A stretch of DNA of 64,000 nucleotides from Ignelater luminosus (taxonomy: Eukaryota; Arthropoda; Insecta; Coleoptera; Elateridae): NCBI GenBank assembly GCA_011009095.1, contig VTPC01091012.1, forward strand, positions 308,773 through 372,772, written 5' to 3'. Every line of letters begins with the position of its first letter. Positions within the stretch are counted from its first letter, which is position 1. Position numbers and translations under genes: made by a program. The notes under the pieces are model-generated. The model worked only from the letters and a program-made list of their open reading frames with translations, searched no databases and was not told the DNA's origin. Positions 27,901 to 34,888 of this stretch are shown here, in pieces.

Positions 27901-28307
27901 CTTATTATTTAATTGGAACAGCTTGATAATATTATCAGAAACAAGGAAAGTTTGATACTAAAATCTCAGATACAGATATCAACATACCCTTACAGTTAAA
28001 TTGTATGTCGCATTATGGGAGGAGATATCTTGACAAAAACCTTGAAACGCACCGTGAAATTATGTTTCATAAGAAGACTGTTATGTAATTCAATTCAGGG
28101 GCAGAATTAGTACATCCAAGTGCATCAAATAAAATTAAAAAATTCTTCAATGTTTGTTTTTCTTTTTAAAAATGGATAAAAAGCAGTTTATCAGTAAAAT
28201 GGCGAATGGTCTCCACAACTAGCCCAAACTCGGGTTACTTGGGAGGGCCCCCAAACAGTATTAGCCCAGGGCTCCCAAAGCTGGCGGTCCGCCCCTGCAT
28301 ACAATCA
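782..28307 (-). CDS. eIF4G-like unit 2: N-terminal block, eIF4E site, diverged MIF4G, partial MA3
   Basis: Proposed exons: 28307-27404 (interrupted by a hAT element), 27270-27092, 21266-21165, 21105-20886, 20825-20721, 20663-20524, 14744-14595, 7876-7673, 7346-7121, 7060-6847, 6641-6581, 6479-6401, 4428-4257, 969-782. All joins are GT-AG and phase-compatible. The N-terminal part is Pro/Gln-rich with MIPSQHISYP (MIPSQISYP in vertebrate eIF4G1). A YDKEFLL eIF4E-binding motif follows, then a MIF4G with weak conservation but an open frame, then MA3. The counterpart of the unit 1 LHEAE exon was not found. The gene runs out at the left edge before any W2. The long introns (14.6 to 7.9 kb, 20.5 to 14.7 kb) may hide further exons. 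It may be a separate paralogue, or two pieces joined by misassembly. Confidence 0.75.
1330..2066. mobile_element. hAT-type MITE in the unit 2 MA3 intron
   Basis: The ends are perfect 32-bp inverted repeats (1330-1361 and 2035-2066, outer sequence CAGAGCTGGGTAAGTACATC). Flanks are CCAGAGGC and CCACAGGC, an 8-bp target duplication with one mismatch, as hAT elements make. The interior is rich in AGTACTTGTACTT-like repeats and shows no coding frame. Confidence 0.9.
2122..3700. repeat. long imperfect inverted repeat with two copies of a terminal motif
   Basis: The segment about 2200-2530 is the imperfect reverse complement of about 3420-3690 (for example CACTTTACAAAACTGGATG against CATTCAGTTTTGTAAAGTG). 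The motif TACAGAGTGTCCCAAAA occurs at 2122-2138 and again in direct orientation at 2759-2775, like the end of a Tc1/mariner-type MITE. At 2885-3010 lies a repeat also present at about 37215-37345. No gene is seen. Confidence 0.6.
4257..4428 (-). CDS. eIF4G unit 2 exon: first MA3 helices
   Basis: 172 bp, phase 1 in and phase 2 out. It encodes EVAATTSKMNDELSQHPIN, IKQALKEYIDDDGCSLEKYE and LPDLDCSQLVFEG. It aligns with [20 protein letters not shown] of unit 1 and IKQILNEYVDNDNCCVEECG of unit 3. Confidence 0.82.
4621..4640. repeat. (TC)n microsatellite
   Basis: About nine TC units in the intron upstream of the unit 2 MA3 exon. Nothing else of note is seen between about 4480 and 5150. Confidence 0.85.
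5190..5640. repeat. duplicated transposon-like repeat unit and poly-G tract
   Basis: Two diverged copies of a unit of about 110 bp lie at about 5284-5370 and 5401-5500. Both share TCTACATCAAAAA, GTTTTTTGATA and GGGAACATGGTCAAAATGG. A GTCTGTCTGTC stretch precedes them, and a 12-G run ends the region at about 5629-5640. It looks like a dispersed repeat and has no credible coding frame. Confidence 0.6.
5870..6340. other. intron sequence with one repeat-like end
   Basis: TACAGTGAGAACGCAAGCTGTGGAATG at about 5867 resembles the transposon-end motif near 48140 (ACAGTGAGCGGCTAAATTATGGAATG), a pattern common in dispersed repeats. No gene or RNA was recognised in the rest. Confidence 0.35.
6401..6479 (-). 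CDS. eIF4G unit 2 exon: short linker
   Basis: 79 bp, phase 0 in and phase 1 out (AGAG/GTAAGA). It encodes KYEDEYYQVKSLHQKLETSS, then NENYGR. It replaces the roughly 240-residue Gly/Ser/Arg-rich linker of unit 1 by a very short one. Confidence 0.65.
6581..6641 (-). CDS. eIF4G unit 2 exon: NMIQDVIG
   Basis: 61 bp, phase 2 in and phase 0 out. It encodes NMIQDVIGTTNVPEEKSNEK. NMIQDVI aligns with [11 protein letters not shown] of unit 1, but the DLRG-WVP part is gone and the exon is half the length. Confidence 0.75.
6847..7060 (-). CDS. eIF4G unit 2 exon: diverged MIF4G part 2b
   Basis: 214 bp, phase 1 in and phase 2 out (TTGG/GTAAGT). It resumes as GELFKNNIIPYLVIMDFLEE and contains KDEKSIECICVLLATIGDKL, equivalent to [20 protein letters not shown] in unit 1. 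Confidence 0.85.
7061..7120 (-). other. 60-nt in-frame intron of unit 2
   Basis: It runs from GTAACA to ATTTAG in the minus-strand sense and sits in the Gly codon of FIG/ELFK. Its length is a multiple of three and it has no in-frame stop, so its retention would insert 20 residues. Unit 1 has no intron here and reads FIGELFK directly. Confidence 0.8.
7121..7346 (-). CDS. eIF4G unit 2 exon: diverged MIF4G part 2a
   Basis: 226 bp, phase 0 in and phase 1 out (ATAG/GTAACA). It encodes YVAKNIKEYMNFKILLINRC, a Lys/Glu-rich middle like unit 1, and KTLNFIG. The donor falls inside the Gly codon of FIGELFK, where unit 1 has no intron. Confidence 0.8.
7673..7876 (-). CDS. eIF4G unit 2 exon: diverged MIF4G part 1
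   Basis: 204 bp, phase 0 to 0, acceptor TTCACAG/ATA and donor GAG/GTATGT. It encodes IFQAQAEDLLSSLNEKNLYN and LDLIFEKVMNQNDFATIAA, alignable to [11 protein letters not shown] and [19 protein letters not shown] of unit 1. LTPQKFD has become LNEKNLY and [10 protein letters not shown] has become NQNDFATIAA, so the eIF4A-contact surface is changed although the frame is open. Confidence 0.82.
8870..10175 (-). mobile_element. Tc1/mariner-type element, 1.3 kb, inactive
   Basis: Inverted ends AAGGGTTAGTCATAAG and AATGGTTAGTTATAAG are flanked by TA on both sides (8868-8869, 10176-10177). The element carries a broken transposase on the minus strand. It lies in the long intron of unit 2 between the eIF4E-binding exon and MIF4G. 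Confidence 0.92.
8963..10022 (-). pseudogene. Tc1-type transposase, frameshifted, catalytic Glu lost
   Basis: The N-terminal part (10022 to 9807) has a helix-turn-helix with RRSIYRIIDRYVKRG and SGRPRVA. After a stop and a frameshift near 9650-9800 the catalytic part (9604 to 8963) has LDNESYIP, VWQAIDSDG, IIFWPDLTPAHYS and RPIAKFWVLSKRKYS. The first two Asp are kept. The third acidic residue, usually Glu in RPIExFW, is Ala, so the enzyme would be dead even without the frameshift. Confidence 0.85.
10552..10680. repeat. palindromic MITE (nested 1)
   Basis: Left arm GTATTTCCATCTTTGGTTAA and right arm TTAAGTAAAGATGGAAATAC are reverse complements over about 45 bp each, with a short loop. It could fold almost completely. 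Confidence 0.75.
10682..10838. repeat. MITE with GGGGATCAATTCTTGAATGTT ends (nested 2)
   Basis: Left end GGGGATCAATTCTTGAATG is repeated inverted at 10819-10838 (CATTCAAGAATTGACCCC). The interior ATTGTGACATTGCTAAG also occurs near 55830, so the family is dispersed. Confidence 0.75.
10839..10964. repeat. MITE with GTTTCACAAAATACTATTA ends (nested 3)
   Basis: GTTTCACAAAATACTATTAT at the left is mirrored by ACTACTATTTTTGTGAAAC at the right. The interior is made of ATTATTAATA blocks. It abuts the previous MITE directly. Confidence 0.7.
14595..14744 (-). CDS. eIF4G unit 2 exon: eIF4E-binding motif
   Basis: 150 bp, phase 0 to 0, acceptor TTTCTAG/ATT and donor AAG/GTAATT. It encodes NRKVYDKEFLLSLRHAPSS, then MKKPENLPADI. 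YDKEFLL fits the YxxxxL-hydrophobic motif that docks on the dorsal face of eIF4E, and KPExLP after it is also conserved in eIF4G (KRYDREFLL...MQKPEGLP). Both MIF4G units start their next exon in phase 0, so this exon could splice to either. Confidence 0.85.
14982..15344. mobile_element. solo LTR, Ty3/gypsy-like
   Basis: It starts TGTTACGTTTTGAC and ends CTCGTTACA, so the outer bases are an inverted TGTTAC/GTTACA. Four-base flanks ATAT occur on both sides (14978-14981 and 15345-15348). It is richer in CG dinucleotides than its surroundings. No internal region or second LTR is present, so it is probably the product of LTR-LTR recombination. Confidence 0.7.
15387..17092. mobile_element. 1.7-kb foldback element with Tc1 fragment in the loop
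   Basis: Left arm (about 15387-15920) and right arm (about 16590-17092) are diverged reverse complements; for example GAGATACGGGGTGTCAAAG pairs with CTTTGACACCCTGTATCTC. Ends show GGGTGTC/AACACCCTG. Plus-strand frames in the arms are by-products of the repeat. The central part holds a short Tc1 transposase relic. Confidence 0.75.
16160..16245 (+). pseudogene. Tc1 transposase fragment (first catalytic Asp)
   Basis: The plus strand reads FCDESRFNILGLDGHVTVW, matching the FSDESRFNLFGSDGxxxVW block around the first catalytic Asp of Tc1 transposases. Only this block is recognisable. It sits between the two inverted arms. Confidence 0.75.
18314..18445 (+). CDS. unrecognised plus-strand frame
   Basis: 43 codons from ATG: MSLSRRLSQDVYVSVNESS, then AEKNEIEKDSRKRSP and a TAG. 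The frame reopens after that single stop for about 50 more codons. Composition looks protein-like, and the preceding 300 bp has more CG dinucleotides than average, as a promoter might. It is antisense to unit 2. I do not recognise the protein and no splice partner is evident. Confidence 0.2.
19945..20045. repeat. TTGTTGACA / TGTCAACAA repeats
   Basis: TTGACA and its complement TGTCAA recur about eight times in 100 bp, with the palindrome GTTGACATGTCAAC at the right end. It could form a compact hairpin. Probably a degenerate MITE. Confidence 0.6.
20524..20663 (-). CDS. eIF4G unit 2 exon
   Basis: 140 bp, phase 1 in and phase 0 out (CAG/GTAACT). It encodes GKDKLSEMDEQEQDDSHPPF, then a Pro-rich stretch and PNKEVQAAFVKQ. 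Acidic and Pro-rich sequence is usual upstream of the eIF4E-binding site. A 5.8-kb intron follows (14745-20523) and may contain missed exons. Confidence 0.75.
20721..20825 (-). CDS. eIF4G unit 2 exon
   Basis: 105 bp, phase 1 in and phase 1 out. It encodes VYNSSQLLQRPSPQVTSAAQ, then SLSKIKLTLTDLHT. Acceptor TTTTTAG/AT and donor ACAG/GTTTGT. Low-complexity N-terminal region. Confidence 0.72.
20886..21105 (-). CDS. eIF4G unit 2 exon with MIPSQ-ISYP motif
   Basis: 220 bp, phase 0 in and phase 1 out (CAT/GTAAGT). It encodes GQQPLYQTQPTQYVPMAAL, then YQMIPSQHISYPFPQAPSQP. The MIPSQ(x)ISYP string is a recognisable N-terminal motif of animal eIF4G1 and is the best evidence that this block is eIF4G. 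Confidence 0.85.
21165..21266 (-). CDS. eIF4G unit 2 exon
   Basis: 102 bp, 34 codons, phase 0 to 0, with acceptor TTCCAG/GCT and donor CAG/GTAAGT. It encodes AYVSQPQVRSGAPNYFPRT, then LPTTTQTPKMANHRQ. Disordered N-terminal region. Confidence 0.78.
22201..23020. mobile_element. 820-bp foldback element with long arms
   Basis: Left arm (22201 to about 22594) and right arm (about 22695 to 23020) are near-identical reverse complements, starting TAATCTAATCAATAATAATA and ending in its complement. The right arm lacks a segment of about 60 bp present in the left arm near 22280-22340. A GC-rich block with CCGTACTGCACCGGACGGGC lies within each arm. Short frames on both strands here mirror each other and are not genes. 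It lies in an intron of unit 2. Confidence 0.88.
23021..27091. other. intron of unit 2 with a diverged foldback
   Basis: TCTTTTAAATGGAACGCCTAC (23893-23913) pairs with GTAGGCGTTCCATTTAAAAA (about 25092-25111), and neighbouring blocks pair weakly, suggesting an old element of about 1.4 kb. CATCAGTAAATTGAT...GTTTCCGA near 25244-25310 also occurs at 16020-16100. A frame at 24459-24764 (minus) lies between these arms and matches nothing I know. No exon was recognised. Confidence 0.45.
27092..27270 (-). CDS. eIF4G unit 2 exon: Pro/Gln-rich N-terminus
   Basis: 179 bp, phase 1 in and phase 0 out, with acceptor TTGCAG/GGCC and donor ATT/GTAAGC. It encodes RPDGYRVTPSYVTQQPPNQ, then a Ser/Thr/Pro-rich stretch ending SQQPPMNI. 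The composition is typical of the unstructured PABP-side half of eIF4G. GC content is higher than in the surroundings, as expected for coding DNA here. Confidence 0.75.
27404..27461 (-). CDS. eIF4G unit 2: N-terminal exon fragment, possible start
   Basis: An ATG at 27459-27461, inside the terminal repeat of a hAT element, opens in frame as MSKSAPGFMPQRPPTPPAQ and reaches a donor at CAAA/GTGAGT in phase 1. Phase 1 fits the next exon. The part from the second ATG onward (MPQRPPTPPAQ) is host sequence. The first eight codons come from the transposon or its target-site duplication. Whether translation starts here is inference. Confidence 0.55.
27443..28297. mobile_element. hAT element inserted in a unit 2 exon
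   Basis: Left end CAGGAGCGGATTTAGAC and inverted right end GGCGGTCCGCCCCTG show the CAGGGGCGGA end typical of hAT families. Flanking 8-mers CATAAAAC (27435-27442) and CATACAAT (28298-28305) agree at 6 of 8 positions. No complete transposase was seen. Read on the minus strand, the element separates a good splice acceptor at 28308-28309 from the body of the N-terminal exon. Confidence 0.85.
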
Positions 28308-28340
28308 CTAAATGTTAGTTAAAAAAAAAAGATATTTTTG
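28308..28340 (-). other. ancestral splice acceptor beyond the hAT element
   Basis: On the minus strand the sequence reads TTTTTTTTTTAACTAACATT, then TAG. It has a poly-T tract, a near-ideal branch site (TAACTAAC) and an AG. The ten bases that follow (28307-28298) end in ATG and would run in frame into CCACAAAGACC if the element were absent. Confidence 0.65.
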
Positions 28341-28824
28341 TTTTAAAAGTAATCTGTCTAGTTAAGCATACGCAAGTAGTGCAATATTTGTGACAACGTG
28401 AAAACTTATCTATTTAAACAAAAAGAGTAGTTTCATATTGGAATTCCATAGAATCATTATCATTAATAGATAAGCTAATCGCTTGCATCGGGAACAATGT
28501 CATTTGTGTTATAAAACTTTTAAATTTATGTCGACGGAAAAATGTTTTTATAATTTAAATTACGTCGTTAGGTTTCATGTTTAAAGTGTTACATAAATTG
28601 ATTACCGATCGGCGATCATATTAAAAAAAAAAGAAAACCATAAAACATTAAGCGTAAACAAAGAAGGATGAAACATTACTATACGTGGCAAATACGAGAC
28701 AGTACACAGTAAATAATAAAAGAAGAAATCTGGAAGAATGTTATAATTTGAAATGTGTGCATTACTAGAATTAAAGTTAAAAACCTATTTAGAGATAATT
28801 ATGACATTAAATATTGAAAAAACT

Positions 28825-28863
28825 CACGTGATTGCAAATATTATTGCGATTGACGTGACGTCA
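28825..28863. promoter_or_regulatory. candidate regulatory cluster: CACGTG and TGACGTCA
   Basis: A CACGTG E-box (28825-28830) and a perfect CRE palindrome TGACGTCA (28856-28863) lie 26 bp apart, about 0.5 kb upstream of the first seen exon region of unit 2. Such sites are common in promoters, but no TATA box or start site can be assigned. Confidence 0.25.
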
Positions 28864-31800
28864 TTTGATATAACCCTCATCCATTTGTTTTGTTTTGGTG
28901 TTCTATTCTATAAGGTTGTCAGTATGCCAAATTCTTTTTTGCTTTTCGTTTTCTTCAGAAATTCTAATAAAATCTATAATTAGTACGTTGTTTTGCTTTA
29001 GCAACAGAATGGAATGTTTTGTTATTTTAAGACAATTTCAGACTTTTAGCTTCAAATCTTCAATTTTAAGCAGTGAAAATGCAATCATGATCATGACGAA
29101 ATTTTAAAAAAACCGAACATTTCGAGAACTACTCGAGGTATAAAAATCGAATTATCTCGAGAACGTATTCAGCGTTAGAAACTAAGTCGATATTATATAG
29201 TATCCCTATGCCGAAAGATCGCCATTTTCGATCCCGGAACGGAAGATTTCATTCCCCAGATTGCCGTAAATCCGTATTGACCGAATAGGCACCCTTGGGC
29301 ATAGGAGGGGCGTACCTGTCTGGTCCGAAATTTGTATTATACAAACTTTCAATACTGCGTAACCAAATTTTCAAGTTTTAATATGCATTTTAAGCATATT
29401 TTTACGATTTTTTAAAAATCTGGAAAAAACTGTGAAAAAAGTAAAGTTTTTCGCATAAAATGTTAATTAAAGAAACAAAGACCATACTGGTCTTTCTGGC
29501 GTTTTGATTTTAGAAATTAGGATAAAAAGACTGATAAAATGACGCAAATCTCAAGTGGTTAGGAATGGGTACGATAAGTGACATTTTCCGTTTACGGTTT
29601 TTCGGGTTTTACATGGAACCGCCCATGTCTTGCGTTCTGGCGTTTTCACCAAAGTACTTGTATTTCGTCACTTTACAAAAATTCATAAACGCCAGATAGT
29701 TATGATTCGTGGAAAAACCAGACTTTTTCATAATTTCCACTACGAGCGCATTCCCACATCTAGCTCGTTGAAATTTTCACCAGACTATCTAGATCACTTT
29801 CTGCGTCGATGTGTAACAACGCTAGAAAGTTAGGATTCAGGTCTTCTTTTTCTGTCAGTGGCTCTTGTACTATTTGTTTTTTTACTTGGATACCATGCAT
29901 TTGCATTTAATGGTCTTTCCACTTTCTTTCCTTGCAACAAATAACTATTTGTAATTTACAGATTTTGTGATTGTACATAATCGCTGTTAAAGAAATATTT
30001 ATGACCTGAATGCTCAAAGTAGCAACCAAAATTTATATTTAAGAAATTTTCATTAGAAAATTTTTCAAATTTACTCAGAAAAAGTTTCTTTTTAGAGCAC
30101 CAATCTTTTACAGAACATTAGATGATTCCCCTTCTATGCTCGAGTTGTATTGGGATATTAGTGAATTCAAGTATAGAAATATCTTACAATTTAAAGTGAA
30201 TTCTGAACTATCAGAATTGAGAAATATCTGAAAACATTTCTTTTTGGGAGTTCTTTAATAGAATGCATCTTGGTGGTTTGTTGCCCTCAGGCGGAGAAAT
30301 GATCATAAAGATCTAATATAGATTCCAGGCAGGTAATTAATCTGGACTGCTCGTTCAGCAGTCTGCACTACCCTAACTGCCTAGTCATGATTACTAGAGA
30401 AATATTAAAAAATATAAAGAAAGAAAATGTTATTTAGTATGTACACCAAAATAGGTAGGAGTTTTAGAATACTTACTCTGTAAAACAATGAAAAATCTAG
30501 TACGCATAAAAATATTGCTGCAGTCTGTAACAGTGATACTTTTTGCCCCGCCCTGTACACTAAGGCGCAAAATAAGACTTCCTACAGCCCATTCTACTAC
30601 TATTTTGAGTGGATAAGGGGATCAATGGTAATCTTTGGTTATTACTTGTGATAAAGATGACCGTTTTATTTACTCAAAACAATTATACAATAGCCTGTGT
30701 GTGCCAGGGTGTCTAATTTGTTTTGTCCCTTAGTTTACATACATACATAACTGCATTCAATAAAATGTAACAATAAATGTTGAGTAATTTTAATTCTACC
30801 TTTTTAAGTTCTAAAACTAAATATGAAAGTGTTTTAGAATTAAGTTATAAATCTGATTAACTTTTTTAGATAGAGATAACATTATATTGCGTATTAATAA
30901 CATTGTGTTCTTGGGAACCCCCCAAAAATCTAAAACAGTGGGTTCTGATTTCTTCACTTCAAATATTGATTTCAAGTTAAAATAATTTTCATCCCGTGAT
31001 TCAAGTTATAAGCAATATTTAAAAAATATTTAAATTTTATTACAAGAAGGTAAGAATACCCAATACCTACACATTAAAATGATGTGAAAGCTAGATTGCT
31101 TAATTTATATTAAATATAGGCATAAACTTAAGTTCTAGTGGTGAAATTGATGCTTTACCTTTTATCGTAACCAAAAACACAAGATTGTAAAATAATTGTT
31201 TCTTGTAATTTTCAAAGTATTATAATGTTAACATCACTGCAAAGACAAAGCTCAAACTAAACAAATAATGCAGCTCCTCGGCTCTTCCTATTACCTATCA
31301 GTACATGCTCAAGATAAAACGGATAAAACAAGATAAAAGACAGGCTGTGCCTGCGCTGCCGACGCCGTTGCTCACTAAACAAACGGCTGCCAGCGCCGCA
31401 CAGTGATTCAGAATAGGAGACAGAAATGAGATAGCTAATGAAACTTGTCTAAATAGTTAAAATACTGATCAGCAGTATTGGGTAGTATTCCTCTCACACT
31501 CGATATCTAGTTCCAGATCCAGATACTTGTTCAGGCCTGAATCTAGTTCAGATATAAAATCATCTTTTTAATTACTATATATATAAATACAGATCTAAGA
31601 TCTATCAAAAGGCATCTAGATCCTACTTAGATACTGTTTATTTTTGTTTCAGAAAATGATTAGAAACATGTACCTAATACAGTAATTAATAACACAGAAT
31701 TCATAAACTTTCCATACAAAATATGTAATTGTTTTTTTACAGTTGAAAATGTAAAAAACAACGTATATTAAGACTAAATACACACAGATTTTATTTCTCG

Positions 31801-33400
31801 CAGACCAGAAATCTCGATGCAAGGTCGTCGACCTTAAATACGTATTTGATAAGAATGAAATAATTTATTTGAAAAGTGTGAACTCGCTGCAGAACTTTTT
31901 TTATCCAATTTTTATAATACAGGGTGATCATTTTAATTAAAACTTCCCATCTTGAATAACTCTTTAATTAGTAAAATTATCAAAAACCGCTGAGATACAA
32001 TACGTCGATCTTGTTTTGGAGGGGGCAATTCAGGGTAATACGAATTTACGGCAATCTGGGGAATGAAATTTTGCAAATGAATGGGCACCCTTGGCCATAG
32101 TGAGGGGCGTACCTTTCTAACGTTTCGAAATTCGTATTATACAGAAAATCGTTATTGAGCTCAATTTGCTATCGTCTTTTGTTTGGTGTCGGTACTTGGT
32201 ATCACAATCAACTGGTTTTGGGTACCTACATCAAAATGCGCCATCTTCTTTCACTTTAATAAACAGTAAGCCGTAAATATCTCTTCTGTAGGTTTACAGC
32301 TTTACTTCTTAATCCAAAACGGAAAATCTATCCAACTCCCATTATAACGTATGTTTTAAATATTGAGCAACGGAAACCGAATTTAAAGTAGCATCGGATT
32401 ATTAAAAAATATATAGTGCTATTTAAAAAAGAAATTGATACAACTTCCGCTAAAACCGGAAGCGACCTTGAGCATTCCAATTAGTGGGAGAATGACAAAT
32501 ATGATGTCCTTTTAAAATACCTCAAGCATTGAGGATCGAGGTTATAGAGTGGGCATGTCTATTCCAATCAGGAATATGCAAGTGACGCATAATGTGACGT
32601 CACAAGGCCGATTAAATATGGCCGAATGACAGATATTTACCAGGGACTGATTCAGGAAAATCACATTTTTTATTTTAGTAGCCCATTTCCAAAAAAATTT
32701 ACTTTAAGAAAACATGAGTTGATGGTGTAGTTTTATTCTGTAAATGCATTAATGAAATTTACCATTACCACTTAAGAAGCTTCTAAAGAAAAGTCAAGTT
32801 TAAAAAATACTCATGTAAAGATTGAAATATGTACTACCAAATGCAGTTAAATTCATTTGGGACATGGAATCTAAAACCTGTTGATAGCCATTACAGACAT
32901 AATTGAAAACAAAAATAGTACAGAACAGGGTTTTAAATTTTATAAAAGGAAACAGTAACAAATTAACTTGAAAAAATACATGGAAGTTGTTTTGTGACAA
33001 ACGTGTAGATGATAATTGTTTGCTTGAACTTTTCTTATGCTCATTTTGTATCATTTGTTACAAAAATTGGTGTTAAATCTATTCTTAGTATTCTTTAAAA
33101 ACCACAATACTGAATAACAGAATTAATTTGTAGTTTCAAACTCAGCTTAATTTGGTTCATTTATGTTCATGTTAAGACACTTTGTCATATCTGCTTAATA
33201 TGTGCTTAATTAATTATTACATTTGTTTGTTGCTACATAATAGATTATATTTTTTTTTAAATGGTAGTATGTTTTTCACAATAAAGCAATGAGGTATTAC
33301 ATTTACATTATGGTATTAAAATTAAATCAACTTATAATTAAAGCCACAAGTTCTTTGAAAAGACTTTATTTATTATTATTAATACACAAGCATATTAAGT
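28864..33400. other. 4.5 kb with no recognised gene
   Basis: The stretch holds dispersed repeats: about 29222-29350 and 32030-32160 share blocks (see findings), and ACAGGGTGATCATTTTAATT at 31919 starts a repeat also seen at 62455. A small CG-rich patch lies at 31265-31400. A hAT-like end CAGTATTGGGTAGTATTC is at about 31482. A 5' exon of unit 2 could lie here but was not identified. Confidence 0.4.
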
Positions 33401-33407
33401 GCAAACT

Positions 33408-33782
33408 TTAAAGTCCTTTAAAAAGTACTAATTTGTTGTAATACATATGAATCGAATCAGAATTTGAAATTTTTTTCACAAAATAATTTATTCTTAAACC
33501 TAAATACTTCTTTATAATAGTTTTAATTAAATGGATTTTATGGTTATTAAATATGTCATGATCAAACTCATGATCATTTAATTCATTAAATATAAAAGTA
33601 TTTCTTTTGTTAAAAATTTCTTTTAGAATTTTATTGCACAAGATGTCAGGTTTCAAGTATGACGTAGATTGTGCATACACTTTTTTCAGTAGACTTTCAC
33701 TAATTAAACATATATAAATAACATCTTTAGAAGGATACTGCAAACTTCCTTTCTCTTTTAAGTTTATTAAAGAGAACAGCAT
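33408..33782 (-). pseudogene. P-element/THAP9-like transposase C-terminus
   Basis: 125 codons ending in a stop. GSLQYPSKDVIYICLISES resembles the RGGLxYPSxxVxxIC block, and HKIHLIKTIIKKYLGLRI plus YNKLVLFKGL at the end resemble the C-terminus of P/THAP9-type transposases. No N-terminal THAP domain or catalytic core was seen upstream, so this is a fragment. The family call rests on my recall of the motif order. Confidence 0.5.
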
Positions 33783-34164
33783 TTTTCTTCTATCTTTGTC
33801 TCTATCCTCAATGACCTCAAGATACAGAGTTCTTTTTCAAAATATAAAAATATGGAGGACTACTTCCACTTCTTATTGTCACACTGTATACCATCTGTTT
33901 TATAAAAAGCACCCGAGACTGTGGCCCCTTTATTTATTATCATGCTTAGAAGAAAGTGCATATAATAATGAATGGAAGGATACTTTCAGCAGTTTGGTGG
34001 CAGAAAAAAAATAAGTTAAGAGTGATGGGGTCATCAACAATTTTTTTTAATAGCATTGCATATATTTTTTTGATATTCTGATAGATTTTCTTTTTCTTTT
34101 CAAGTTTGTAAACATTTAATAACGTTGCATTGCATAATAAAGTTTTTGAGATAAATGCAAAAAA

Positions 34165-34265
34165 AAGCAATTATGATGTAGCAGAGTTAAATCTGGTGAC
34201 CTAGCTGGCCATTCCAGAAAATTTCATCCTCCAATTCACCAGTTTGGAAAAACAGTATGTAACTA
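34165..34265 (-). pseudogene. mariner transposase fragment
   Basis: The minus strand reads [15 protein letters not shown], the WPARSPDLxPLD block of mariner transposases. Nothing else of the protein is preserved nearby. Confidence 0.6.
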
Positions 34266-34888
34266 ATCACAAACAAGACGAGCATAATAAGCTGATGTTT
34301 ATTCATTGTGTTGTTGTGATTTTTGCTAATATTTTGATAGAACTGTTCTGAACTTTGTTGAACTATGTAGAAGTGTAAATATCTGTTAAAGATAAAGATG
34401 TATCATGGTTTTGTTGAAAAGGTCTTTAAAAGAACTATCCAAAAATGAAATAGAAACATATACAATCTCATTTTAAAAAAATACATATGATGCCATAACT
34501 CATTACTGATGACGTCACAGACGTGCAAGATAAGTCAAACCAAGCAAAATTAAAAATATTAGTTTACCTGTTTTAGTATTTTTACGAGGTATTATGGGTG
34601 ATGAAATTGTTGAGTTTATTCCATAAGTACTTTCCACACTGTACCCATACTCCTTACGTTACGCAGAATCTCTGGCAACTATTTTACAGTGAATTTCAAT
34701 TGTATTTTAAACAGATAATAATAATAATTTATTTTTCTACAAGCTGTTAATTTATTTTCTGCACTATTACCAGCAACTTTCCATTTTTTTCTATTTTCAT
34801 TTTTGTAATCCATGCATATAAAAAAACATTAATAAGCAATAAAATTGAGGATAAATAACAGCCTAAAGTAGTTAAATATTTAATATTA

